This document shows positions 43,690-55,029 of a stretch of DNA of 64,000 nt, piece after piece; position 1 is the stretch's first letter, and every line of letters starts with the position of its first letter. Made by a program: the position numbers and the translations under genes. The notes beneath the pieces were generated by a model, which worked only from the letters and a program-made list of their open reading frames with translations, had not been told where the DNA came from and did not search any database. Origin of the DNA: Streptomyces sp. CB01881 (lineage in GTDB: Bacteria; Actinomycetota; Actinomycetes; Streptomycetales; Streptomycetaceae); contig NZ_CP026498.1 in assembly GCF_002953255.1 (NCBI RefSeq), positions 6,956,211 to 7,020,210 on the forward strand, written 5' to 3'.

Positions 43690-44604
43690 ATGCACATCCA
43701 TCGTACCGAACTGGTACGCAACTTCACCGTGCTTCCCAACGGCCTGTTGCAGGACCGGCGGCTCAGCTACACCGCCCGCGGGCTGCTCGCCGACCTCCTC
43801 TCCCGCCCCGACGGCTGGCGGGAGGACGGGCGGCACATGGCCGACACCAGCCCGCAGGGGCGCGGCCCCGTCCGCCGGGCGCTGAAGGAACTGACCGAGG
43901 CCGGGTACTACCGGGTCGAGAAGATCCGGATGCCGGACGGGAGGATCCGCAGCGAGGCCCACGTCTACGACACCCCGCAGCGGGCGCTTCCGGGTGCCAC
44001 CCGTCCGGCGGCCGGTGAGGCGGGGGCCGGCTCCGCAGGCGTCCCTGTAGTAAAGAACCGGAAGCAAGAACCCACCCTCCCCGCGGAGTTGGCCGACGAG
44101 GCCGACGAGGCCGGGGTGCTCGGGGTGGTCGGGGCGTCGGACGAGCAGGTCCGGGAGGCGGTGGCCGTGCTGTTCCGGGCGATCCGCCCGGAGCCCCGGT
44201 TACGGCTGGGCGAGCCGGAGGCCGTGGCGCTGGCGCCGCTCGTCGCGCAGTGGCTGGAGCGGGGCAGTACGGCGGCGGACCTGACCCGGGCCCTGTTGCC
44301 CGCCCTGCCCGTCCCGATGCACTCGGCGGCCGGGGTGCTGCGGTACCGGCTGGTGCAGAAGATGCCGCCCGTCCCTGAGGCCGGCCCGCCCCCGGTGGCG
44401 CGGCTCGCCGAGTGCGCCGAGTGCCGCGATCCGGTGCCGCAACCGGGCATCTGCGGCGCCTGCGCGGGAGTTGAGCGGCGCCCGGCACCCGCCGCCGGGG
44501 GCGCGGCGGTCACAGTCGGGGGCGTGGCGCGGGCCCGGGCGATCCTGCTGGCCGGCAAGGCCGCCCTGGCGGGCCCCCGCCCGGCGGTGGCACCGGCCGG
44601 TTGA
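43690..44604 (+). CDS. Winged-helix DNA-binding protein with C-terminal zinc-ribbon-like motif
   Basis: 304 residues. The N-terminus MHIHRTELVRNFTVLPNGLL and LSYTARGLLADLLSRPDGWR resembles replication-initiator-type winged helices that sense gene copy or phage-like elements. An acidic, poorly conserved middle is followed by CAECRDPVPQPGICGAC, a four-Cys zinc-binding pair. Proteins of this layout are common in streptomycetes and plasmids, and their role is unclear. The ATG at 43690 follows AGGAG by 11 bases. The AT-rich upstream region and the nearby transposase wreck suggest an accessory patch. Confidence 0.8.
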   Translation: MHIHRTELVRNFTVLPNGLLQDRRLSYTARGLLADLLSRPDGWREDGRHMADTSPQGRGPVRRALKELTEAGYYRVEKIRMPDGRIRSEAHVYDTPQRALPGATRPAAGEAGAGSAGVPVVKNRKQEPTLPAELADEADEAGVLGVVGASDEQVREAVAVLFRAIRPEPRLRLGEPEAVALAPLVAQWLERGSTAADLTRALLPALPVPMHSAAGVLRYRLVQKMPPVPEAGPPPVARLAECAECRDPVPQPGICGACAGVERRPAPAAGGAAVTVGGVARARAILLAGKAALAGPRPAVAPAG

Positions 44605-44658
44605 GGCAGCGGGGGCCTATCACAGGGATGAGTACTGCCTGATCGAGGAGGTGGGCTC

Positions 44659-44853
44659 ATGAGCCGGACAGTGATCGATCTGGATGACGAACTGCTCGCG
44701 GACGTGGCCAAGGCTCTCGGGACCAGAACCAAGAAGGACACGGTCAACACCGCTCTTCGTGAGGTGCTGGAGAACAGGAAGGCTGCGCCGGCCCTTGCCG
44801 GGCTGCGTGCCACAACGGACGAAGGGTGCGGATTGCCGGGAGTGACTTCGTAG
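44659..44853 (+). CDS. VapB-type antitoxin without a visible VapC partner
   Basis: 64 residues: [20 protein letters not shown] and [20 protein letters not shown] are the ribbon-helix-helix DNA-binding part of VapB antitoxins. The C-terminus, normally the toxin-wrapping part, continues [17 protein letters not shown] and stops. No PIN-domain VapC gene follows; instead a transposase remnant begins at once on the other strand. The toxin gene has probably been lost or displaced. GAGGAGGTGGGCTC precedes the ATG. Confidence 0.85.
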   Translation: MSRTVIDLDDELLADVAKALGTRTKKDTVNTALREVLENRKAAPALAGLRATTDEGCGLPGVTS

Positions 44854-45000
44854 GCCAAGCAGCGAGTTGGTAGCGGGCCTGGTGGTTGCGCCGGTGCTCT
44901 TGGCCCAGATGGCAGGTCCAGTAGCGGTCGAAGCCGCCGTTGGCGAGCAGTGCACGGAGTTTCAGGACGGCTTCGGCGCCGGCGCTCCGCCCGGCCGTCG
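44850..45000 (-). pseudogene. Transposase C-terminal remnant
   Basis: The minus strand reads [20 protein letters not shown] and [20 protein letters not shown], which resembles the C-terminus of ISKra4-type transposases. No start, catalytic part or terminal inverted repeats are seen here. It fills the gap where the VapC gene would be expected. Confidence 0.7.
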
Positions 45001-45059
45001 ACGCGTTCGTCCGACAAATTCGCTACCTGGCGGCCGGAGCACCGCGATACACAACCGAC

Positions 45060-45833
45060 GTGCAAAACATCTTGGAGTTCCCCGAGGTCCTGCGGCTGAT
45101 CGAAGACCGCTCGGCCGCGTTCCGCGCCGCGATCGCGTCCGCCCCCGACCTTGACGTCCAGGTCCCGACCTGCCCGGACTGGACGCTGCGCGAACTGGCG
45201 CAGCACCTCGGCGACGGCCGCCGCCGCCAGGCCGCCATCGTCGCGGCGGGCCCGGGCGCCGAGCCCCCGGCGAGGACGGACCCGAAGGGCGCCCCGACCG
45301 CGCCCCGCGACCGCGAAGCCCTGGACGCCTGGCTCGCCGAGTCGACCGAGCTCATGCTCGACGCGATGCGCGAGGCCGGCCCGGACCGCGGCTGCTGGAC
45401 CTGGTGGGGCCGCTCGCAGGCCCCGGAGACCAGCGGAGCCGTGGCCCGGCACCAGATCCAGGAGATCGCCGTCCACACCTACGACGTCCAGCTCACCCAG
45501 GGGGCCGCACAGCCGCTGCCGACGGACGTCGCGGTCGAGGGCGTCGACGAGTTCCTGACGACCGTCTCGGCGACGACCGTCCCCTGGCCGTTCAAGCCGG
45601 CGACCATCGACCTGCACACGACCGAGGGCCGCTCCTGGCGCCTGACCCTCAACGCCGACGGCGTCCGCTGCGACGACCTCGCCGCCGACGCGGAGCCGGG
45701 CGACATGGTGATGCGAGGCGCAGCGAGCGAACTGGTCCTCTACTTCTACGATCGCATCCCGCTCGACAGCCTGGAGAACACCGGCGACACCGAGCCGATG
45801 GAGCAGCTCGCAGACTGGGACCCGAACGCGTAG
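45060..45833 (+). CDS. Maleylpyruvate isomerase family, mycothiol-dependent enzyme
   Basis: 257 residues from GTG 45060; a longer in-frame reading starts inside the transposase remnant and is rejected. The MDMPI/DinB-like N-terminal domain has LRLIEDRSAAFRAAIASAPD, VPTCPDWTLRELAQHLGDGR with the metal-ligand His, and RHQIQEIAVHTYDVQLTQG with two more His. The C-terminal domain follows (WRLTLNADGVRCDDLAADAE). These enzymes use mycothiol; the substrate is unknown. There is no ribosome site, and GATACA lies about 12 bases before the GTG, so the mRNA may be leaderless. Confidence 0.88.
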   Translation: MQNILEFPEVLRLIEDRSAAFRAAIASAPDLDVQVPTCPDWTLRELAQHLGDGRRRQAAIVAAGPGAEPPARTDPKGAPTAPRDREALDAWLAESTELMLDAMREAGPDRGCWTWWGRSQAPETSGAVARHQIQEIAVHTYDVQLTQGAAQPLPTDVAVEGVDEFLTTVSATTVPWPFKPATIDLHTTEGRSWRLTLNADGVRCDDLAADAEPGDMVMRGAASELVLYFYDRIPLDSLENTGDTEPMEQLADWDPNA

Positions 45834-45991
45834 AACGCGCACTTGTGACGCATCTGTCGATGGTGCGCGCGCTCCTGCAGGCGCCACTGGGCCCGGGGTT
45901 GCGGACATCGCGCGGCTGCGGGCAGGCTGCGGGCCTGCTGTTCAAGGGCGAAGGGCGCACCGGCGGGCGGCTCGCGCTCACTTGGGCAGCA

Positions 45992-46011
45992 TGCCAGGCG
46001 TACACCTGGCA
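45992..46011. terminator. Short hairpin after the mycothiol enzyme gene
   Basis: TGCCAGG-CGTACA-CCTGGCA, followed by GGGGCGTTTC. It lies in the 297-base gap (45834-46130), which otherwise shows no gene. Confidence 0.45.
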
Positions 46012-46130
46012 GGGGCGTTTCACAGTCCCGGTGATCATGTGAGTCCGCAGGCCGTGGCGGCGTGACGAGTCCGGGCCGCCGTCACCCCTTCCACATGCGA
46101 GGCGGGGCGGCGGCGGCCGGCGGGTGAGGC

Positions 46131-46562
46131 CTACTCGTGGAACTCGAAGATCCAGGCCTGGCCGAGGTTCTCCGGCTCCAGCGGACGCAGCGCCGTCATC
46201 GGGGGGAAGATCCGGAGCAGGCTGAGGTCCACCACCAGTTCGACACCGTCGACCGGGCCGCCGGGGACGACGACATGGAACATGAACGGCTCGGCGGACT
46301 GCCGGAGCTGCCACTCGGTGGCCTGCGAGGAGCCGCGGAGCATCTTGTTGATCTCCGGAACGCCGTCGAAGCTGAGGTACGTTCCGTGCCGCAGGTTCTT
46401 GATGGTGACGTTGCCGTTGGAGAGGCCCCCGACGTGCCACTCCTGCTCACCGGGCTGACCGGTCGGCGGCAGGACGACCGCAGGGGCCTTCTCGTCCTGG
46501 AGCGTCAGGTACTGCTCGCCGCGCTTGGCGATTCCATAGGGGCCGTTGGGGATCGGTGCCAT
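46131..46562 (-). CDS. I66-like beta-trefoil serine proteinase inhibitor
   Basis: 143 residues from ATG 46562 with GAGGAG 9 bases upstream. Beta-trefoil-like repeats read PNGPYGIAKRGEQYLTLQDE, NVTIKNLRHGTYLSFDGVPE, and LVVDLSLLRIFPPMTAL. The pattern fits the I66 family, first known from mushroom serine-protease inhibitors; in bacteria it is rare and unstudied to my knowledge. There is no signal peptide, so it would be cytoplasmic. It stands alone. Confidence 0.7.
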   Translation of the reverse strand: MAPIPNGPYGIAKRGEQYLTLQDEKAPAVVLPPTGQPGEQEWHVGGLSNGNVTIKNLRHGTYLSFDGVPEINKMLRGSSQATEWQLRQSAEPFMFHVVVPGGPVDGVELVVDLSLLRIFPPMTALRPLEPENLGQAWIFEFHE

Positions 46563-46722
46563 GGCAGGTGTCTCCTCGGGAGGGGAACTCGTCGGTGCGG
46601 TGCTCCAGCCGGAGCGCACACACACGATCCTTGCCGTGAGACCGTGCTACGCGCGATGGGCTCGCCCAGCGGTCGTCCGATCGGGTGACGTGGACCGGGG
46701 ACGGGCGGGCGCGCGGCGGCTG

Positions 46723-46935
46723 TCAGGCGTCGAACTCGCCGGTGTGGACGGCGGTGAGGAAGGCGCTCCAGGCGGTCGGGGTGAACGTGAGGGCGGGGCC
46801 GCTCGGGTCCTTACTGTCACGCACCGGGACGAGGCCGGGGAATCCGGGGGCCACCTCGACGCACTCGCCGCCGTTTCCCCCCGAGTAGCTGCTCTTGCGC
46901 CACGCCGCGTTCGTCAGATCGAGGGCTTGGGACAC
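46723..46935 (-). CDS. DUF397 domain protein
   Basis: 70 residues: [55 protein letters not shown]. This is the standard DUF397 partner of XRE/DUF5753 regulators, part of a module found many times per Streptomyces genome; BldB-related regulators use similar pairs. The GTG start at 46935 has GAGAGGAC upstream. Its first 119 bases overlap the end of the XRE gene in another frame. Confidence 0.93.
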   Translation of the reverse strand: MSQALDLTNAAWRKSSYSGGNGGECVEVAPGFPGLVPVRDSKDPSGPALTFTPTAWSAFLTAVHTGEFDA

Positions 46936-47764
46936 TGTTGCTCAGTCCTCTCATGATGCGGTGGATCAGCTGCATGGACTCCGAGTCGGACAGAGCTGCT
47001 GCCCTGGTCCGATCATAGTGAGCGGCCCAGCGTCGGACCTCCGCCGCATCATCGATGAAGTGACCTCGGTTCAGGCTCTCCGAGTAGACGCGGCGCCGGC
47101 CGTCCGGCATCTCCAGGAGAACCATTCCCGGCATCCAGGCGCGAGTCGCCGCCCTGTAGGGCAGCACCTGGATGATCACGTTGGGGCGGCTCATCATGTC
47201 GATCAGGTGTTGAAGTTGCTCCGCCATGGCGTCCGGTCCACCGATGACTCTTTCGAGGGTCGCCTGTTCGAGAACGGAGATGATCAGGGGAGCTTCATCC
47301 GGCAGGAGAAGGAGTCGCTGCCGTTCCATTCGGCCTGTGATCATGCCGTCGATCTCGTTGGGGGCAAGGCCTTCGTTCTCTTCGACGAACAGTGCGCGCA
47401 TATAGCGCTCGGTTTGCAGCAGGCCTGAGATTCGGCCGGTCTGGAGTTGTCGGATCACAACGGCCTTCGCCTCCGACTTCGCGAACTCCTGGAACCAGTC
47501 CGGGTGGTAGTCGTGCAGGTACGGCGCGATCAGCTCGTAGCTCCGCACCAGCTGTCCGCCTGTCCCGAGCGCCCGGTCGAACATCTCCGCGTCCTTGAGT
47601 GTCGGCGGTGCCTTGCTCAACTCGAACTGTGACACGCGGGTCTGATGGATGTTCACCAGCCCGGCGACCTCGTCCTGCCGCAGGCCGGCCGCCTGCCGCC
47701 AGTGCGCCAGCTCGTCGCCCCAGGTCCGCGGCCGATCGCCCGGATCCACCTTCCTGCGAGCCAT
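46817..47764 (-). CDS. XRE-family regulator with DUF5753 domain
   Basis: 315 residues. The HTH is [38 protein letters not shown]. The DUF5753 ligand-like domain follows ([60 protein letters not shown]). The usual family end comes near [10 protein letters not shown]; here the frame runs on for about 38 basic residues (ending RIPRPRPGA) over the DUF397 start. A one-base shift near 46945-46965 would give the usual short overlap, so the tail may come from a frameshift or reading error. The ATG at 47764 follows GGGGGTG. Confidence 0.9.
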   Translation of the reverse strand: MARRKVDPGDRPRTWGDELAHWRQAAGLRQDEVAGLVNIHQTRVSQFELSKAPPTLKDAEMFDRALGTGGQLVRSYELIAPYLHDYHPDWFQEFAKSEAKAVVIRQLQTGRISGLLQTERYMRALFVEENEGLAPNEIDGMITGRMERQRLLLLPDEAPLIISVLEQATLERVIGGPDAMAEQLQHLIDMMSRPNVIIQVLPYRAATRAWMPGMVLLEMPDGRRRVYSESLNRGHFIDDAAEVRRWAAHYDRTRAAALSDSESMQLIHRIMRGLSNSVPSPRSDERGVAQEQLLGGKRRRVRRGGPRIPRPRPGA

Positions 47765-47935
47765 ACCGGCTCACCCCCCGCTGTAAGAGCGCCTGAAGTG
47801 GCTTGTGGAAACCCTTGGTGATCCCACGGTCACAGACCGACACTTCCTCCGCAAGGGATTTGCGAAAACGCGACGACCCTTGCGGTCCTCCTGCATTCCC
47901 TCCGCATCGGATCGCCCTCGAACAGTGGATTGGAC

Positions 47936-48262
47936 ATGACGAACCTCATCATCGAGCGGAACTTCCCGCCCTGCCTCTGCGCGCACTGCAACGACGCCGT
48001 CCCCGAGGCCCGTCTCAACGGTGACGACCTCGCCCCCGCCGCGCCCGCGGCCGTCCCGGGCGCCGTTCCGCCCGTCCTGCCGTATCTCCCCGTCCGCCGG
48101 GGCGAGGCCGTCTTCGACGTCCGCAGCGGCCGCTGGGGCGCCTTCATGGCCGTCCACCAGGGCGTGGTGTTCCTCCGCCCCTTCGGCGGCGGCGTCGAGT
48201 GGGACGCCGACCCCCGGTGGCTCTCGCAGCACAAGCCGCCGAAGTCCTCCGTCGTCTCCTGA
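47936..48262 (+). CDS. Hypothetical protein with a CxxC motif
   Basis: 108 residues: MTNLIIERNFPPCLCAHCND at the start, with CLCAHC as a possible metal site; a Pro/Ala/Val-rich middle; then RRGEAVFDVRSGRWGAFMAV and GVVFLRPFGGGVEWDADPRW. It is divergent from the XRE/DUF397 pair and probably belongs to the same accessory module. I recognise no family. The ribosome site before ATG 47936 is weak. Confidence 0.7.
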   Translation: MTNLIIERNFPPCLCAHCNDAVPEARLNGDDLAPAAPAAVPGAVPPVLPYLPVRRGEAVFDVRSGRWGAFMAVHQGVVFLRPFGGGVEWDADPRWLSQHKPPKSSVVS

Positions 48263-48292
48263 GCCGGCCAACTCCCCATCCGAGGAACCACT

Positions 48293-48517
48293 ATGAGCAT
48301 CCTGGGCAGGATGACGGCTGACGACCGCCGTCGCGCCGCCGACGCCTTCGACGACTTCCAGGCCACCCTCGCCGCCGCCGGCCTCACCCTCCCCTCGGCG
48401 GGCGTGGACTGGCGGTCGGCGCAGACCACCGGGGTCGTGCTGATCGACCTGGGCGCCGTCCGGGCGGACGTCGTCGAGCGGCTCACCGACCTCGTCCGCA
48501 GGGGACTTCGCCGGTGA
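48293..48517 (+). CDS. Small hypothetical protein
   Basis: 74 residues behind GAGGAACC, 30 bases after the CxxC protein. It reads MSILGRMTADDRRRAADAFD, DFQATLAAAGLTLPSAGVDW, then VLIDLGAVRADVVERLTDLV. No domain is recognised. It is probably co-transcribed with the gene before it. Confidence 0.72.
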   Translation: MSILGRMTADDRRRAADAFDDFQATLAAAGLTLPSAGVDWRSAQTTGVVLIDLGAVRADVVERLTDLVRRGLRR

Positions 48518-48534
48518 GCCCCGCGTGACGGCTG

Positions 48535-49260
48535 CTATCCGCGGCCCTCTTCGGGCTTCAGGTGGAGGACCTCGCGGGCCTGGTCCGCGGCGCGGGCGAT
48601 GCTCTCGCTGACGAAGTCGAGGAAGCGGGCGACGTTCTCCAGGCGGTTGGCGGCCGGGGTGTCGGGGCCGAGGACCTTGACGCCCTGCCGCGCGGTCTCG
48701 GCGACGAGGGTGGTGCCGCGGACGCTGGCCATCATCGACTGGTACCAGACGTCGTCGTCGACGACGTAGCGCTCGCGCCGGCGTTCGTCGCGTTCCCGGC
48801 GCACGAGGCCCTGTTCCTCAAGGAACGCGACCGCCTTGGAGATGGACGCCGGGCTGACCTGGAGGCGCTGGGCCAGTTCGGACGCGGTGAGGCTGCCCGC
48901 GTCGTTGGTGCAGAGGGCGGCCAGCACCCGGGCCATCATCTTGGGCGTGCCCGACGCCATGAAGACGGTGGTGAACGTCTCCTCGAACTCGCGCACCGCC
49001 TCGGGGTCGCGCCCGTGGGCCTGTTCGGGTGCCTGCGGCTGCCGGGGTGCGGTCTGCCTGCGCTGGTGGGCGCGGCGTTCGGTGGCGCGGTGGGCCAGGT
49101 CGGCGCGGTAGCCGGTGGGGCCGCCGTTGCGCATCACCTCGCGCGTGATGGTCGAGGTGGGGCGGTCGAGACGCCTGGCGATCTCCGCGTAGGCGAGCCC
49201 GTCGCCCACCCCCAGCGCGATCTGCTGGCGTTCCTGCTGGGTGAGCCTGCCTCCCGGCAT
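48535..49260 (-). CDS. Regulator fusing an IS30-type HTH to a MarR-like domain
   Basis: 241 residues from ATG 49260 with GGGAG 7 bases upstream. The N-terminus LTQQERQQIALGVGDGLAYA and EIARRLDRPTSTITREVMRN is like the HTH of IS30-family transposases. The C-terminal half (VLAALCTNDAGSLTASELAQ, RLQVSPASISKAVAFLEEQG, LVRRERDERRRERYVVDDD) is a MarR/GbsR winged helix with a wing. The fusion is unusual. It is divergent from the DUF4097/ABC operon, and its target is probably the GCAACG motif cluster in between. Confidence 0.88.
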   Translation of the reverse strand: MPGGRLTQQERQQIALGVGDGLAYAEIARRLDRPTSTITREVMRNGGPTGYRADLAHRATERRAHQRRQTAPRQPQAPEQAHGRDPEAVREFEETFTTVFMASGTPKMMARVLAALCTNDAGSLTASELAQRLQVSPASISKAVAFLEEQGLVRRERDERRRERYVVDDDVWYQSMMASVRGTTLVAETARQGVKVLGPDTPAANRLENVARFLDFVSESIARAADQAREVLHLKPEEGRG

Positions 49261-49319
49261 CGCGATCTCCCTTCGAGCTTCCCTGATGGGCGCCAGCATA
49301 GCGTTCACAGTGGGTCCAA

Positions 49320-49442
49320 TGCAACGAGTGGGACAACTGGCGTTGCGTTAGATTCAGGACTGTTGCAACGAAATTTCTACTCCGACCTGCGCTGATGCTG
49401 ATTCCGTGCAACGAAGTGATTGCGTGATCCTTGAACGCAACG
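49320..49442. promoter_or_regulatory. Cluster of five GCAACG motifs between divergent genes
   Basis: GCAACG or its complement occurs at 49321, 49341 (inverted), 49365, 49408 and 49437 in 122 bases of AT-richer DNA between the MarR-type regulator and the DUF4097/ABC operon. GTTGCAAC at 49362 is palindromic. This is a good candidate operator for the regulator. Confidence 0.6.
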
Positions 49443-49484
49443 TAGCTTTTGCGATGTCGGAAACAACAAGTGCAGGAGAGCACG

Positions 49485-50150
49485 ATGCAGAAGTTCCAGA
49501 CCCCCGCCCCGATCACCGCCGTCCTCGACATCCCCGCGGGACGCATCCAGGTCATCGCCGCCGAGCGGCCCGACGCCATCGTCGAGATCCTGCCTGCCAA
49601 CCCCTCCAAGAAGCGCGATGTCCAGGCCGCCGAGCAGACCACCGTCGCCTACGCCGACGGCGTCCTGCGGATCCTCACCCCGCCGGCCAAGAACCAGCTC
49701 CTCGGCCCCTCCGGATCGCTGGAGGTCACCGTCAAGCTGCCCGCCGGCTCCCGCATCGAGGCGAAGACGGCCTGCACCGAGTTCCGCGCCGTCGGACGGC
49801 TCGGTGACATCGGCTTCGAAGGCGCGTACCGCCAGATCAAGATCGACCAGGCCGCGGGACTGCGCCTCACCGCGGTCGACGGCGACGTCGAGGTCGGCCG
49901 GCTGGGCGGTCCCGCCGAGATCACCACCGCAAGGGGCAGCATCCGGATCGCGGAGGCCGCGAGCGGGACGGTCGTGCTCAGCACCCAGTCCGGCGACATC
50001 TCGGTCGGAGCCGCCGCCGGCGTCTCCGCCTCCCTGGACGCGGGCACCGGCTACGGCCGCATCACCAACGCCCTCAAGAACGACGGCACCCCCGGCCTGG
50101 ACATCCGCGCCACCACGTCCTACGGCGACATCGACGCCCGCAGCCTCTGA
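49485..50150 (+). CDS. DUF4097 family beta-strand protein
   Basis: 221 residues from ATG 49485 with AGGAG 7 bases upstream. DUF4097 beta-helix repeats read TAVLDIPAGRIQVIAAERPD, GSLEVTVKLPAGSRIEAKTA, and SASLDAGTGYGRITNALKND. No signal peptide or membrane segment is seen. Such proteins are often encoded beside ABC transporters and envelope-stress regulators. It is the first gene of the operon, 22 bases before the ATPase gene. Confidence 0.9.
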   Translation: MQKFQTPAPITAVLDIPAGRIQVIAAERPDAIVEILPANPSKKRDVQAAEQTTVAYADGVLRILTPPAKNQLLGPSGSLEVTVKLPAGSRIEAKTACTEFRAVGRLGDIGFEGAYRQIKIDQAAGLRLTAVDGDVEVGRLGGPAEITTARGSIRIAEAASGTVVLSTQSGDISVGAAAGVSASLDAGTGYGRITNALKNDGTPGLDIRATTSYGDIDARSL

Positions 50151-50172
50151 ACACCCTGAAGGAGCACCGATC

Positions 50173-51135
50173 ATGACCAACCTGGCCATCGCGGCGAACG
50201 GGCTGCGCAAGTCCTACGGCGACAAGACCGTGCTCGACGGCGTCGACCTCGCCGTCCCCGAAGGGACGATCTTCTCCCTGCTCGGCCCGAACGGCGCCGG
50301 CAAGACCACCGCCGTGAAGATCCTCTCCACCCTCATCTCGGCCGGCCCCGGCTCCGGCGACATCCACATCGGCGGCCACAACGTGGCCACCAACCCCCAG
50401 GCGGTCCGCGCCGCGATCGGCGTCACCGGCCAGTTCTCCGCCGTCGACGGTCTGATCACCGGCGAGGAGAACATGCTCCTCATGGCGGACCTGCACCACC
50501 TCTCCCGCAGCGAGGGCCGCCGCACCGCCGCCGCCCTGCTGGAGCGCTTCGACCTCGTCGAGGCCGCGAAGAAGCCCGCCTCCACCTACTCCGGTGGCAT
50601 GAAGCGCCGGCTGGACATCGCCATGACGCTGGTCGGCGGCCCGCGGATCATCTTCCTCGACGAGCCGACCACCGGCCTCGACCCGCGCAGCCGCCACAAC
50701 ATGTGGCAGATCATCCGCGAGCTCGTCTCCGACGGCGTCACCGTCTTCCTCACCACCCAGTACCTGGAGGAGGCCGACGAACTCGCCGACCGCATCGCGG
50801 TGCTGAACGACGGCAGGATCGCCGCCGAGGGCACCGCCGAGGAACTGAAGCGGCTCGTCCCCGGCGGACACGTCCGGCTCCGCTTCACCGACCCGGCCGC
50901 CTACCAGCGCGCCGCCCTCGCCCTGGACGGGGCCACCCGCAACGACGAGACGCTGTCGCTCCAGGCCGCCAGCGACGGCAGCCAGCGCGAGCTGCGCTCC
51001 ATCCTCGACCGGCTGGACTCCGCCGGCGTCGAGGCGGACGAACTGACCGTGCACACCCCCGACCTCGACGACGTGTTCTTCGCCCTCACCGGCGGCGCCC
51101 GCATCCCCAGCCAGACCAAGGAGACCGTCCGATGA
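50173..51135 (+). CDS. ABC transporter ATP-binding protein (DrrA-type)
   Basis: 320 residues. Walker A is SLLGPNGAGKTTAVKILSTL, the signature is STYSGGMKRRLDIAMTLVGG, Walker B is RIIFLDEPTTGLDPRSRHNM, and the switch His region is VFLTTQYLEEADELADRIAV. The C-terminal extension (DELTVHTPDLDDVFFALTGG) marks the DrrA/daunorubicin-resistance class of exporters. It powers the permease encoded next, with a 4-base ATGA overlap. The likely role is multidrug or lipid export. Confidence 0.95.
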   Translation: MTNLAIAANGLRKSYGDKTVLDGVDLAVPEGTIFSLLGPNGAGKTTAVKILSTLISAGPGSGDIHIGGHNVATNPQAVRAAIGVTGQFSAVDGLITGEENMLLMADLHHLSRSEGRRTAAALLERFDLVEAAKKPASTYSGGMKRRLDIAMTLVGGPRIIFLDEPTTGLDPRSRHNMWQIIRELVSDGVTVFLTTQYLEEADELADRIAVLNDGRIAAEGTAEELKRLVPGGHVRLRFTDPAAYQRAALALDGATRNDETLSLQAASDGSQRELRSILDRLDSAGVEADELTVHTPDLDDVFFALTGGARIPSQTKETVR

Positions 51136-51923
51136 GCTCCCTCTCCCTCGCCCTGCGCGACTCGTCCACCATGCTGCGCCGCAACCTCCTGCACGCCCGG
51201 CGCTACCCGTCCCTCACCCTGAACCTGCTGCTCACCCCGGTGATGCTGCTGCTGCTCTTCGTCTACATCTTCGGCGACACGATGAGCGCGGGCATCGGCG
51301 GCGGCGCCCCGGACCGCGCCGCCTACATCGCCTACGTCGTCCCGGGCCTGCTGCTGATGACCGTCGGCAGCACCGTGATCGGGACGGCGGTGTCCGTCTC
51401 CAACGACATGAGCGAGGGCATCATCGCCCGCTTCCGCACGATGGCGATCCACCGCCCCTCGGTGCTGGTCGGGCACGTCGTCGGCAGCGTGCTGCAGTCG
51501 GTCATGAGCGTGGTCCTCGTGGGCGCCGTCGGCGTGGCCATCGGCTTCCGGTCCACGGACGCGACCGTCCTGGAGTGGCTGGCGGCGTTCGGGCTGCTCG
51601 TGCTCTTCGCCACGGCGCTCACCTGGATCGCGGTCGGCATGGGCCTGGTCAGCCCGAACGCCGAGGCCGCCAGCAACAACGCGATGCCGCTGATCCTGCT
51701 GCCGCTCCTGTCCAGCGCCTTCACCCCGGTCCACTCCATGCCCGGCTGGTTCCAGCCGATCGCCGAGTACCAGCCCTTCACGCCCGCCATCGAGACCCTC
51801 CGGGGCCTGCTGCTCGGCAGCGAGATCGGCAACAACGGCTGGCTCGCCGTCGCCTGGTGCGTGGGCCTCGCGGTCCTCGGCTACTTCTGGTCGACCTCGA
51901 CCTTCAACCGCGACCCGAAGTAG
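51132..51923 (+). CDS. ABC transporter permease (DrrB/ABC-2 type)
   Basis: 263 residues, six helices: YPSLTLNLLLTPVMLLLLFV, AYIAYVVPGLLLMTVGSTVI, VVGSVLQSVMSVVLVGAVGV, LAAFGLLVLFATALTWIAVG, MPLILLPLLSSAFTPVHSMP and LAVAWCVGLAVLGYFWS. The ABC-2 signature segment EGIIARFRTMAIHRPSVLVG is present. It forms the membrane half of the exporter and is coupled to the ATPase gene. Confidence 0.94.
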   Translation: MSSLSLALRDSSTMLRRNLLHARRYPSLTLNLLLTPVMLLLLFVYIFGDTMSAGIGGGAPDRAAYIAYVVPGLLLMTVGSTVIGTAVSVSNDMSEGIIARFRTMAIHRPSVLVGHVVGSVLQSVMSVVLVGAVGVAIGFRSTDATVLEWLAAFGLLVLFATALTWIAVGMGLVSPNAEAASNNAMPLILLPLLSSAFTPVHSMPGWFQPIAEYQPFTPAIETLRGLLLGSEIGNNGWLAVAWCVGLAVLGYFWSTSTFNRDPK

Positions 51924-54828
<2,905 letters not shown>

Positions 54829-54988
54829 CGGCACGCCGCCGTTGCCGGGACGGCCCGCCGGGTGGGTGCACCGGCGGGCCGCCGCCGTTCGGGCGGTGGA
54901 CGGGTACGGGTGGCCGGGGTGGCTCGGGGCGCGGCCGGGCGGGGGACTGGCTACTGTGGCGAATCGGGGCAAAACATCACAGATGTCC

Positions 54989-55009
54989 CACTTGTCACTT
55001 GTCACCTGT
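54989..55009. promoter_or_regulatory. Three heptamer direct repeats upstream of the glyoxalase gene
   Basis: CACTTGT-CACTTGT-CACCTGT in a row, ending 21 bases before the start codon. It could be an operator or a leader element; no regulator is identified. Confidence 0.4.
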
Positions 55010-55029
55010 CACTGGAAGAGGGCAGACCC

